Part shown: piece after piece, positions 48,471 through 55,942 of the stretch
How positions within the stretch are numbered: position 1 is the first letter of the stretch
How the letters are laid out: every line of letters starts with the position of its first letter
Source: DASQUK01 sp963813485
Lineage (GTDB): Bacteria > Actinomycetota > Acidimicrobiia > Acidimicrobiales > VFJN01
Direction of reading: 5' to 3'
NCBI GenBank assembly: GCA_963813485.1
Contig: CAWEZE010000010.1
Location: 168,373-232,372 of the forward strand
Length of the DNA: 64,000 bases
The notes under the pieces: generated by a model
The model's database searches: none
Seen by the model: only the letters and a program-made list of their open reading frames with translations
Told to the model about the DNA's origin: nothing
Made by a program: the position numbers and the translations under genes

Positions 48471-48659
48471 CGTCGGGCCTTCGGCCCACCAATGAGCAAT
48501 CGCCGCTTCGCGGCGACCAGCGCACTGTGCTTACGGTTCGCTCGCCGACGCTCGCTCACTCACGCGACGCTACCGCCACCCGGGTCCCGGGCCACCGCGG
48601 CGAGTGACGGACCGGTCCGGTGGTGTTTGGGCCCGGTCCCAACTGGCAAGGTAAGAGCC
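48471..48659. other. Spacer with divergent start region
   Basis: 189 bases between the zincin start and the epimerase-like gene. On the minus strand, toward the zincin ATG, it contains TGAGCGAGCGTCGGCGAGCG and hairpin-forming GGCCTTCGGCC and CGCCGCTTCGCGGCG, resembling the repeat family near other start codons. Promoters for both genes should lie here. Confidence 0.45.
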
Positions 48660-49700
48660 ATGGGTACCGTCGTCATCACGGGTGCCGACTCGCCGCTCGG
48701 CCGCCGTGTCGCCACGCTGATCGCCGCCGACCCGGACGTCGGCACCGTGGTCGCCCTCGCGGATCGATCGGTTGTGGGTTTGCCCGATGACGTGGACGTC
48801 CGACGCGTCGACGTTGGGTCCGAGGACGTCAAGCAGCACCTCGAGGGCGCCGAGTCCGTCGTGCACCTGGCGACCTCCGTGCCCGCGTCGCCGACGGCGC
48901 CGACCCGCGACGTCGACCGGGCTCGTCGGCTGTTCGAGGCCGCAGGGGACGCCGCGGTGCCGCACCTCGTCGTCCTCTCCAGCGCCACCGTCTACGGCGC
49001 CTGGTCCAACAACCCGGTGCCGCTGACCGAAGAGGCGACGCTGCGCCCCAACCCGGGCTTCGCCTTCGCCGCGGAGCGCGCCGAGATCGAGCGGTTGGCA
49101 GCCGAATGGCGGGGCGCCCACCCCGGTGGGGTGCTCACCGTGCTCCGCCCGGCGCGGACCGCCGGGGCCGATACTCGCGAGTGGTTGGTGCCGGCGCTAC
49201 GTCCGGGCCCGGCGGTCCCCGAGACGGCCGACGAGCCTCCCGTCCAGTTCCTGGATGTCGGCGATCTGGCCACCGCGATCGACCTGGGCCGGATCCGGCG
49301 CCTCGACGGTGCCTACAACGTGGCGCCCGATGGATCGGTCCCGGCCGACGAGGTGCGCTCGCTGACCGGCACGCCGCTGAAGGTCCCGCTGCCGGAGCGG
49401 GTGGCGGGCCGCCTGGTGCGCTGGGGGTTCCGCTGGGGCCTGGGGCCGACGCCCCCGGAACTGGTGGCGTACACGCTGCACCCGTGGACGATCGCCAACG
49501 ACCGGCTGCGCGCCCAGGGCTGGTCACCCACGGTGACCAACGAGGAAGCGTGCGTCGATGCGTTCGAGGCCGGTGCGTGGGCCACGATGAGTCCCCGCCG
49601 GCGCCAGGAGATCGCGCTCGGGCTCGCGGGCGCCGGCCTCGCCGCGGTCGCCACCGGCGGCGTGCTGGCTGCCCGGCGCTTGCTGCGGTCGCGTCGTTAG
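48660..49700 (+). CDS. NAD-dependent epimerase/dehydratase family protein
   Basis: 346 residues. The N-terminal Rossmann motif VVITGADSPLGRRVATLIAA (GxxxxxG), SATVYG (short-chain dehydrogenase Ser/Tyr area) and the C-terminal sugar-binding half are present. The usual YxxxK reads FAAERAEIE (Tyr replaced), so catalysis may be altered. The last 30 residues (EIALGLAGAGLAAVATGGVL) form a membrane helix with a basic tail, unusual for the family and suggesting membrane attachment. Confidence 0.8.
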   Translation: MGTVVITGADSPLGRRVATLIAADPDVGTVVALADRSVVGLPDDVDVRRVDVGSEDVKQHLEGAESVVHLATSVPASPTAPTRDVDRARRLFEAAGDAAVPHLVVLSSATVYGAWSNNPVPLTEEATLRPNPGFAFAAERAEIERLAAEWRGAHPGGVLTVLRPARTAGADTREWLVPALRPGPAVPETADEPPVQFLDVGDLATAIDLGRIRRLDGAYNVAPDGSVPADEVRSLTGTPLKVPLPERVAGRLVRWGFRWGLGPTPPELVAYTLHPWTIANDRLRAQGWSPTVTNEEACVDAFEAGAWATMSPRRRQEIALGLAGAGLAAVATGGVLAARRLLRSRR

Positions 49701-49758
49701 CGGGCACCGGCGCCCGGCGCCCGGCCTCCGCAGCTGCGTCGCCGGCCTGGGCGGCGGC

Positions 49759-50907
49759 TCAGGGTTCGGTCCGGCGCTGGCGTCCCAGCGTGACGGTCAG
49801 CGTCGTGGGGTCGTCGTCGCGCACGACGGTGGCGGCGATCTGGTCGCCCGGAGACCGCGACCGCAGTGCGATCATGAGGTCGGGCAGGTGGCGGATCATG
49901 CGCCCGTCGATCTCTACGAGTACGTCACCCGCCCGCAGGCCGCCCCGATCGGCCGGGCTGTCGGGCGTAACCGAGGCGATCTGGACCCCGCCGCCAGCGA
50001 CGTCGGGATCGCCGGCGTCGGTCCCCTCGATGCCGAGCCAGCAGGGTTCCACCTTGCCGACCGCCACCAGGTCTTCGGCGACCTTCCTGGCCACCTCCAC
50101 CGGGACGACATACGAGGCGCTGCCGTCGTCGACCCCGGTGACGATGCCGACCACCACGCCGTGGGCGTTGACCAGCGGACCTCCGAGGGCGTGTGCCGGC
50201 GCGTCGCCGGTGGTCTCGACGACTGCGTCGAGCGTGGCACCGGCCGGCGTCTGGTATCGCCGGGTGGCGCCGACCAGTGCCAGCACCGTGGTGGCGCCGC
50301 CCGCGGCGCCGCCGCTCACGGTGAAGGACACCTGGCCCTGCGCCAGCCCGGCCTCGCTGGCGAGCAGGCCGGTCCGGTAGCCATGGCCGTCCAGATCGAG
50401 AACCGCGATCCCGGTCGACGGGTCGGAGCCCACCACCTCCGCCTCGGTCGACGACCCGTCGGGCAGGCGGACGCTCAAGGGCCCGGTGCCGTCGACGACG
50501 CTGGCGCTGGTGAGCACGATCCCGTCGTCGCGCACGACGATCCCCGAGCCGGCGCCCTCGACGGCGACGACCGCCGGCGCCACCTGCTGGCGGATTCCGT
50601 CGACGGTCTGATCGGCGGCCCGCGGCGACGACGAGACGGTGTCGAGCGCCACACGCTCGACCACGGGGCGATCGACGACTCGTTCGCCCAGGCCGAACGC
50701 AAGAACCCCCGCGCCCGCGAGGACGGCACCGGCGGTGCCGGCAACCGCCACCACACCCCAGGGACGCCCCGACTGCCGGTCGCGGCCACCGGCACCCTCG
50801 CCGCGCTGCGGCCCCAGCTCCGACGGGTGGCGCCACAGCCGATCGTCCGGGTGCGGCGGCGGACGGAACCGGAAGAGATCCGCTTCGGCGTCGTCGTCGA
50901 AGGGCAC
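49759..50907 (-). CDS. HtrA/trypsin-like protein with PDZ domain, catalytic triad missing
   Basis: About 382 residues from the GTG at 50907 (the frame opens at 50952). A cytoplasmic N-terminus with DDRLWRHPSEL, one TM helix (WGVVAVAGTAGAVLAGAGVL), an S1C protease fold and a C-terminal PDZ domain (IASVTPDSPADRGGLRAGDV). But LTSAHVV reads LTSASVV (His to Ser), the Asp motif reads DPSTGIAVL (Asp to Gly) and GNSGGPL reads HALGGPL (Ser to Leu). All three catalytic residues are gone, so this is a pseudoprotease, perhaps a scaffold or chaperone outside the membrane. Confidence 0.85.
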   Translation of the reverse strand: MPFDDDAEADLFRFRPPPHPDDRLWRHPSELGPQRGEGAGGRDRQSGRPWGVVAVAGTAGAVLAGAGVLAFGLGERVVDRPVVERVALDTVSSSPRAADQTVDGIRQQVAPAVVAVEGAGSGIVVRDDGIVLTSASVVDGTGPLSVRLPDGSSTEAEVVGSDPSTGIAVLDLDGHGYRTGLLASEAGLAQGQVSFTVSGGAAGGATTVLALVGATRRYQTPAGATLDAVVETTGDAPAHALGGPLVNAHGVVVGIVTGVDDGSASYVVPVEVARKVAEDLVAVGKVEPCWLGIEGTDAGDPDVAGGGVQIASVTPDSPADRGGLRAGDVLVEIDGRMIRHLPDLMIALRSRSPGDQIAATVVRDDDPTTLTVTLGRQRRTEP

Positions 50908-50979
50908 GCCGCGGAGGATAACTCTGGGTGGCGGCCCAGAGACCGCGCCCACCGGTCAGGGCCTGCGTACCATGCACAC

Positions 50980-51480
50980 ATGGAGAGGCCGAGCAACGAG
51001 GCCGAGCGAGCCGCGCTCGCACCGCCCGACGGCGACACCTGGATCGGCCTGTCCGCGTCGCCGCTCCCCGTCGCCGAGGCCACGGCCTGGGCGGTGCGCC
51101 CCGACTGCGGGGGCCTGGTCCTCTTCTCCGGTACCGCCCGCGACCATGCCGAGGGCCGGCCAGGGGTCCACCAGCTCGAGTACGAGGCCTACGAGGAGCA
51201 GGTCGTTCCCCGCCTTCGTGATGTGGCCGAGGAGGCGCGCGTACGGTGGCCGATGGTGGGCCGTATCGCCATGCTGCACCGGGTCGGCATCCTCGAGATC
51301 GGCGAGAGCGCCGTGGTCGTCGCCGTGTCGGCGCCGCACCGCGACGAGGCATTCGCGGCCGCCCGGTTCTGCATCGACGCCCTGAAGCGCTCGGTTCCCA
51401 TCTGGAAGCGCGAGTCGTGGACGGGCGGCGAGAGCTGGGGGCTCGAGGCGCAGCACATCGTCGACGCGGGAGCAGGGTGA
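50980..51480 (+). CDS. moaE: Molybdopterin synthase catalytic subunit
   Basis: 166 residues. LVLFSGTARDHAEGRPGVHQ, LEYEAYEEQVVPRLRDVAEE, IAMLHRVGILEIGESAVVVA, SAPHRDEAFAAARFCIDALK, and VPIWKRESWTGGESW (catalytic Lys pair region) are the MoaE signatures. It converts precursor Z to molybdopterin with MoaD; no moaD is adjacent. About 30 extra N-terminal residues. It starts a tight run: MoaE, small membrane protein, MreB. Confidence 0.93.
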   Translation: MERPSNEAERAALAPPDGDTWIGLSASPLPVAEATAWAVRPDCGGLVLFSGTARDHAEGRPGVHQLEYEAYEEQVVPRLRDVAEEARVRWPMVGRIAMLHRVGILEIGESAVVVAVSAPHRDEAFAAARFCIDALKRSVPIWKRESWTGGESWGLEAQHIVDAGAG

Positions 51481-51484
51481 CTCC

Positions 51485-51667
51485 GTGGCTGCCGTCGCCT
51501 TCCTCCTGATCGCCGTGGTGATCTCGGCGGTGGGGTTTACCGTGCTGTACCTGCGGAACCGCCCCCCCACCTCGCTCGACGCCAGCATCGACAACTTCCG
51601 CCGCGAGATGGAGGCGCTGGCGCCCCGCGACGGTGAGGTCCGGCCCCGACGGTGGTGGAAGCGGTAG
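51485..51667 (+). CDS. Small single-TM membrane protein
   Basis: 60 residues from GTG at 51485. One TM helix at the start (AAVAFLLIAVVISAVGFTVL), then a cytoplasmic tail with DASIDNFRREMEALAP and PRRWWKR. Its stop shares a base with the mreB GTG. The position directly before mreB and the topology invite a link to MreB, but there is no family evidence. Confidence 0.7.
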   Translation: MAAVAFLLIAVVISAVGFTVLYLRNRPPTSLDASIDNFRREMEALAPRDGEVRPRRWWKR

Positions 51668-52668
51668 TGGCCCGCGACCTCGCCATCGACCTCGGCACCG
51701 CCAACACCCTCGTCTACGAGCGGGGGCGTGGCATCGTCCTCAACGAGCCGACCGTCATCGCCCTCAACACCCGCACCCGTGAGGTGCTGGCGATGGGCCA
51801 CGACGCCTGGCAGATGATCGGGCGCACGCCCAGCGACATAGTCGCCGAGCGGCCCCTCCGCCAGGGCGCCATCACCGACTTCGACGTGACCCAGCGGATG
51901 ATCCGGCTGCTGTTGCACCGCGTGCGCGTCGGGCGCTTCAACCGCCCACGCGTGGTGGTGTGCGTCCCGTCGGCCATCACGGAGGTCGAACGACGGGCGG
52001 TGGCCGAGGCTGCCCGCCGGGCTGGGGCCACCGATGCCTTCCTCATCGAGCAACCCATGGCCGCCGCCATCGGCTGCGGTCTCCCGATCCACGAGCCCAT
52101 CGCCAGCCTGGTGATCGACGTGGGCGGCGGCACGACCGAGACCGCCCTGGTGTCGCTCGGCGGGGTGGTGGCCCTCGACGCGGTGCGGGTCGGGAGCTTC
52201 GACATCGACGGCGCCGTCCAGGCGTACGTGCGGCGCGAGTACGGCATCGCCGTGGGGGAGCGCACCGCCGAGGAGATCAAGATCGCCATCGGATCGGCGT
52301 GGCCGGTGCGCGACGAGCTCAAGGCCGAGGTCCGGGGCCGCGACCTGGCCTCGGGCCTGCCGAAGACGGTGATCCTGACGCCGGCCGAGATCCGAGCCGC
52401 CATCGACGACGTGATCAGCGAGATCATCGAGTCGGTCGTCGCGTGCCTCGGGAACGCCCCGCCCGAGCTGGCCCACGACCTCATCACCCAGGGCCTGCAC
52501 CTGGTCGGCGGGGGCGGCATGCTGGCCGGCCTCGACCAGCGCATCGCCCACGAGACCGAGATCGACGTCCATCTGGTCGAGAGCGCGCTCGAGTGCGTCG
52601 TGCTCGGCGCCGGCCGCTGCATCGAGGAGCCGGCGGCGCTGCGGGTGGTGTTCCAGGCCGGGCGCTAG
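51667..52668 (+). CDS. mreB: Rod shape-determining protein MreB
   Basis: 333 residues from GTG at 51667. Actin-fold motifs: phosphate 1 DLAIDLGTANTLVYERGRGI, phosphate 2 LVIDVGGGTTETALVSLGGV, adenosine site LVGGGGMLAGLDQRI; EPTVIAL and IEQPMAAAIG are MreB-specific. No mreC, mreD, rodA or pbp genes follow, unlike the classical cluster. MreB polymers direct side-wall synthesis or, in some actinobacteria, spore wall formation. Confidence 0.92.
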   Translation: MARDLAIDLGTANTLVYERGRGIVLNEPTVIALNTRTREVLAMGHDAWQMIGRTPSDIVAERPLRQGAITDFDVTQRMIRLLLHRVRVGRFNRPRVVVCVPSAITEVERRAVAEAARRAGATDAFLIEQPMAAAIGCGLPIHEPIASLVIDVGGGTTETALVSLGGVVALDAVRVGSFDIDGAVQAYVRREYGIAVGERTAEEIKIAIGSAWPVRDELKAEVRGRDLASGLPKTVILTPAEIRAAIDDVISEIIESVVACLGNAPPELAHDLITQGLHLVGGGGMLAGLDQRIAHETEIDVHLVESALECVVLGAGRCIEEPAALRVVFQAGR

Positions 52669-52778
52669 GCGGGCCCGGCCCCGCCCGATGCCAACGGGTC
52701 ATGGCTGCGCGGTCATGTGCCGCATGCCCACTAGACGATTCGGGTCCGCCGCCTCGGTCGCCACTAACGTCACCGGCC

Positions 52779-53783
52779 GTGTCATCCACGACCGGACTCC
52801 TCGCCGATGCCCGGCGGGCGCTCGTCGACGATCGGCGCCAGCTGACGCTCGACGAGCTGTCGGTTCTGGTGGCCGTGCCCGATGACGAGGTCCAGGCGCT
52901 GGCCGCGCTAGCGCACGAGGTGCGCCTGGCATGGTGCGGTGACGTGGTCGAGGTCGAGGGGATCCTGTCGGCCAAGACGGGCGGCTGTCCCGAGGACTGC
53001 CAGTTCTGCTCGCAGTCGGCGCGCTACGACTCGCCGGTGAAGGCGGTCCCGCTGCTCGCACACGACGAGGTCGTGGCCGCGGCCGAGGAGACGGCGGCGC
53101 TGGGCGCGAGCGAGTTCTGCCTGGTCTATGCCGTGCGGGGCCCCGACGAGCGGCTGATGGCGCATCTCGAGGAGGTCGTGCCCCTCGTGCGGCGGGAGAC
53201 CGGGCTCAACGTGGCGGTGAGCGCCGGCATCCTCGACGACGACCAGGCCCGTCGCCTCGCCGCAGTCGGAACCCACCGCTACAACCACAACCTCGAGACC
53301 GCCAGGTCGCACTTCCCGCACATCGTGACCACCCACACGTGGGACGAGCGGTTCGCCACCTGCCGGCTCGTCCGCCAGCACGGGATGGAACTGTGCTGCG
53401 GCGTGCTGCTGGGGATGGGCGAATCCGACGAGCAGCGCATCGAGCTGCTCGGGCAGCTGCGGGAGGCGGGGCCCGCCGAGGTGCCGCTCAACTTTCTCGA
53501 TCCCCGCCCGGGCACGCCGTTGGCCGGTCGCCAGGTGGTGGCGGCGCTGGAGGCGATCCGCTGGATCGCGCTGTTCCGCCTGGCCCTGCCGGACGTGATC
53601 CTTCGCTACGCCGGCGGCCGGGAGGTCACGCTGGGTGACCTGCAGGAGATGGGGATGACCGCGGGCATCAACGCCCTGATCGTCGGCAACTACCTGACGA
53701 CGTTGGGCCGGGCACCACGGGAGGACCTGGTCATGCTCGACAATCTGCGCATGCCCATCGGCACGCTCTCGAAGGTGATCTGA
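52779..53783 (+). CDS. bioB: Biotin synthase with changed auxiliary-cluster ligand
   Basis: 334 residues from GTG at 52779. The radical-SAM motif GGCPEDCQFCSQS gives Cys70, Cys74 and Cys77. The following positions match the [2Fe-2S] (auxiliary) ligands of BioB: Cys114 (EFCLVYAVRGPDER), a Cys in MELCCGVLLGMGES (206-207), and the Arg in ILRYAGGRE. The remaining ligand, Cys in the usual NIACSLG, is Val147 here (LNVAVSAG). It converts dethiobiotin to biotin; other biotin genes are not in the window. The substitution raises the possibility of a different sulfur cluster or lost activity. Confidence 0.88.
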   Translation: MSSTTGLLADARRALVDDRRQLTLDELSVLVAVPDDEVQALAALAHEVRLAWCGDVVEVEGILSAKTGGCPEDCQFCSQSARYDSPVKAVPLLAHDEVVAAAEETAALGASEFCLVYAVRGPDERLMAHLEEVVPLVRRETGLNVAVSAGILDDDQARRLAAVGTHRYNHNLETARSHFPHIVTTHTWDERFATCRLVRQHGMELCCGVLLGMGESDEQRIELLGQLREAGPAEVPLNFLDPRPGTPLAGRQVVAALEAIRWIALFRLALPDVILRYAGGREVTLGDLQEMGMTAGINALIVGNYLTTLGRAPREDLVMLDNLRMPIGTLSKVI

Positions 53784-54008
53784 TTGGGACGGCTAGACGA
53801 GATGCGTCGAGCGTTTGCTGCGTTTCCCGCTCTTGGCGCCTTCGGCGCCGGGCCGCTCGGGCTTCGGCGTGTGCCGCCCGCTCCCACGGCCGCTCGGGCT
53901 TCGGCGTGTGCCGCCCGCTCCCACGGCCGCTCGGGCTTCGCGTGTGCCGCCCGCTCCCACGGCCGCTCGGGCCGGGCCTCTCCTGCGCTCGGCCTCGGGG
54001 GTGATCTG
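53784..54008. repeat. GC-rich repeat insert between bioB and the zinc-ribbon gene
   Basis: 225 bases with three tandem copies (starts 53874, 53911, 53947; period 36-37) of the inverted form of the core found at 24387. It is bounded by the 11-bp direct repeat GGTGATCTGAT (53774-53784 and 54000-54010), the first copy covering the bioB stop and the second covering the start of the next gene. Before the insert, bioB and the zinc-ribbon gene would have overlapped at CTGATG. Confidence 0.75.
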
Positions 54009-54239
54009 ATGCCGAGCCCCGCGCACTCGACCCTCCCGGCGCCGGCCGATTGGCGCCATTGCTCGGGGTGCGGCGCGCCCGTGGAGGAGTGCCCCGGCTG
54101 CTCCGGCGCCTACGAGCCCTGGCGCTTCTGCGTGGACTGCGGTCGTTGGCTGACAGTGCAGGTCACGCCGACGGGGTGGCGGGCCAGGTGCCGGGGATGC
54201 GGCGGCGTGTTGGAGGCCTCCCACGGCGCGGCCCGTTAG
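54009..54239 (+). CDS. Small zinc-ribbon protein
   Basis: 76 residues. Four CxxC-type pairs: HCSGCGAPVEECPGC, RFCVDCGRWL, and RCRGCGGVLEA, enough for one or two zinc sites. The ATG at 54009 lies in the repeat copy CTGATG. It sits between bioB and the deaminase gene, the latter starting 2 bp after its stop. Function unknown. Confidence 0.75.
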   Translation: MPSPAHSTLPAPADWRHCSGCGAPVEECPGCSGAYEPWRFCVDCGRWLTVQVTPTGWRARCRGCGGVLEASHGAAR

Positions 54240-54241
54240 CA

Positions 54242-55303
54242 GTGCCGGCCGCCGCCCCTGATCCCGGCGCCGACCGCGTCCCCGCCGAGGCCATCGCCGC
54301 GCTGCCGAAGGTCGAGCTCCACGTCCACCTCGAAGGGTCCATGCGGCCGTCGACGGTGCTGGCGCTGGCCGAACGCAACGGCATCGATCTCGGGGTCGAG
54401 TCCGAAGCCGAGCTGGCGGAGCGCTACCGGTTCCGCGACTTCCTCCACTTCATCGAGCTGTTCCGCGCCGGCCTCGCTGTCCTGCGCACGCCCGACGACC
54501 TGGTCACTTGCGCCGACGCCCTCACCGAGGAGCTGGCCAGCCAACGCGTCCGCTGGGCGGAGATCACCACCACGCCGGTCCATCACGTCCGCACCCGGGG
54601 CTGGGGAGATGCTGCGTACGCCGCGGCCCTCGACGAGGCCCAGCGGCGGGCGGCGTCGCGGGGCGTCGAGGTCCGCTGGATCCTGGACATCTCCCGGGGC
54701 GAAGAGCTTCCCGACGACCACCTGACCGCCTCGCTGCTGTCCGGTGCCGATGCCCCGGCAGGCGCGGTGGCCATGGGCCTCGGGGGGCCGGAGGCCGAGT
54801 GGCCGCCCGAGCTCTACGCCGGCACGTTCGCCCGCGCCCGCGCGGCCGGCGTCCCGGCGGTGGTTCACGCCGGCGAGGCCGCGGGGCCGGCCAGCGTGAC
54901 CGGCGCCCTCGACAGCCTCCACGCCGTACGGATCGGCCATGGTGTCCGCGCGCTCGAGGACCGTTCGCTGGTGCAGCGGCTGATCGACGAGCAGGTGCCG
55001 CTGGAGGTGTCGCCCACCTCCAACGTGCTGCTCGGTGTCACCGCACCCTCGATCGCGGATCACCCGATCGGCGAGATGATCGGGCTGGGGATGGACGTGT
55101 CGGTGAACACCGACGATCCCGGCTACTTCTCGACCACGCTCGAGCGCGAGCTCGCCCTCGTGGCCGAGCACCACGGGGTCGACGCCGGCGGGCTGGCGGC
55201 GCTGCAGCGGCGGGCGATGTCGGCGTCGTTTGCGCCCGCCGAGGTCCGCGCATCCTTCGGGGCCGAGCTGGGTGCCTGGGAGTCGACGTGGAGCCGGCCG
55301 TGA
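54242..55303 (+). CDS. add: Adenosine deaminase family protein
   Basis: 353 residues from GTG at 54242. Zinc ligands in LPKVELHVHLEGSMRPSTVL, catalytic Glu in VVHAGEAAG, His in IGHGVRA, and VNTDDPGYF (usual SxDDP) are all in place. It converts adenosine or adenine to inosine or hypoxanthine; the exact substrate (some family members act on adenine) is not decided by the visible residues. Confidence 0.92.
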   Translation: MPAAAPDPGADRVPAEAIAALPKVELHVHLEGSMRPSTVLALAERNGIDLGVESEAELAERYRFRDFLHFIELFRAGLAVLRTPDDLVTCADALTEELASQRVRWAEITTTPVHHVRTRGWGDAAYAAALDEAQRRAASRGVEVRWILDISRGEELPDDHLTASLLSGADAPAGAVAMGLGGPEAEWPPELYAGTFARARAAGVPAVVHAGEAAGPASVTGALDSLHAVRIGHGVRALEDRSLVQRLIDEQVPLEVSPTSNVLLGVTAPSIADHPIGEMIGLGMDVSVNTDDPGYFSTTLERELALVAEHHGVDAGGLAALQRRAMSASFAPAEVRASFGAELGAWESTWSRP

Positions 55304-55316
55304 GCGGCGGACGTCC

Positions 55317-55925
55317 CTAGCGGCTCACGTCCTCCGCCGCCTGGCGGACCTGCCAGTCGCGATCCGTGAGCGCCCGCTCGAGCGCGGCGACGACGTCCGG
55401 GCCCTCGAACGGTGCCAACGCAAGGACCGCCCGCCGGCGAACCGCGGGGCGATCGGCGGTGGCGGCCAGGATGGCGGGCAGGCCGGTGGGATCGCCGATG
55501 GCGCCGAGCGCCGCGACCGCCGCCTCCCGGCAGATCGGGTCTTCGTGCCCCGTCGTCACCGCCGCCAGCGCGGCGACCACACCGGACTCGGGGGGTCGGC
55601 GCTCGCCCGAGGCCCAGGCCGCCGCCTCCACGACGGCGGCATCGGCGTCGTCGAGGATCGGGGCCAGCGCGGGATCGACGTTCCCGGGCACGCCCGCCGC
55701 GAGCTCGGCCGCCCGAGCCCGCACGATGGCCGACGGGTCCGCCAGCGCGGCGACGAGGTCGGCGGCCGCGAGCGCGCCGGCGCGGGCCAAGGCACCGAGC
55801 GCCGTGGCGCGCACCGACGCCTCCGGGTCCGCGAGGAAGGAGCGGGCCGTGGCGGCATCGCCCTGGTGGCCGGCCACGGCGGCCGCGCGCCGGCGGGTCA
55901 CGGTGTCCGCCATCTGCCGGGGCAT
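55317..55925 (-). CDS. HEAT-repeat protein
   Basis: 202 residues, Ala-rich, made of five or six HEAT/PBS-lyase-type repeats (ADPEASVRATALGALARAGA, DPSAIVRARAAELAAGVPGN, GHEDPICREAAVAALGAIGD, DRPAVRRRAVLALAPFEGPD, TDRDWQVRQAAED). Such solenoids act as protein-binding scaffolds. Convergent with add, and 17 bp after the stop of the gene at 55943 (same strand, so it may be co-transcribed). Confidence 0.8.
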   Translation of the reverse strand: MPRQMADTVTRRRAAAVAGHQGDAATARSFLADPEASVRATALGALARAGALAAADLVAALADPSAIVRARAAELAAGVPGNVDPALAPILDDADAAVVEAAAWASGERRPPESGVVAALAAVTTGHEDPICREAAVAALGAIGDPTGLPAILAATADRPAVRRRAVLALAPFEGPDVVAALERALTDRDWQVRQAAEDVSR

Positions 55926-55942
55926 GGCCTTGGCCGTCGGGG

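Noticed and set aside
52669..52778. Riboswitch or BirA-type operator before bioB
   Set aside because: I looked for biotin operator-like palindromes and conserved riboswitch cores and saw none in this 110-bp gap.
53866..53975. CRISPR array or coding repeat
   Set aside because: Three 36-37-bp copies have no unique spacers, and frames through them are Arg/Ala-rich noise. The same core lies elsewhere in both orientations in spacers, which fits a dispersed repeat.
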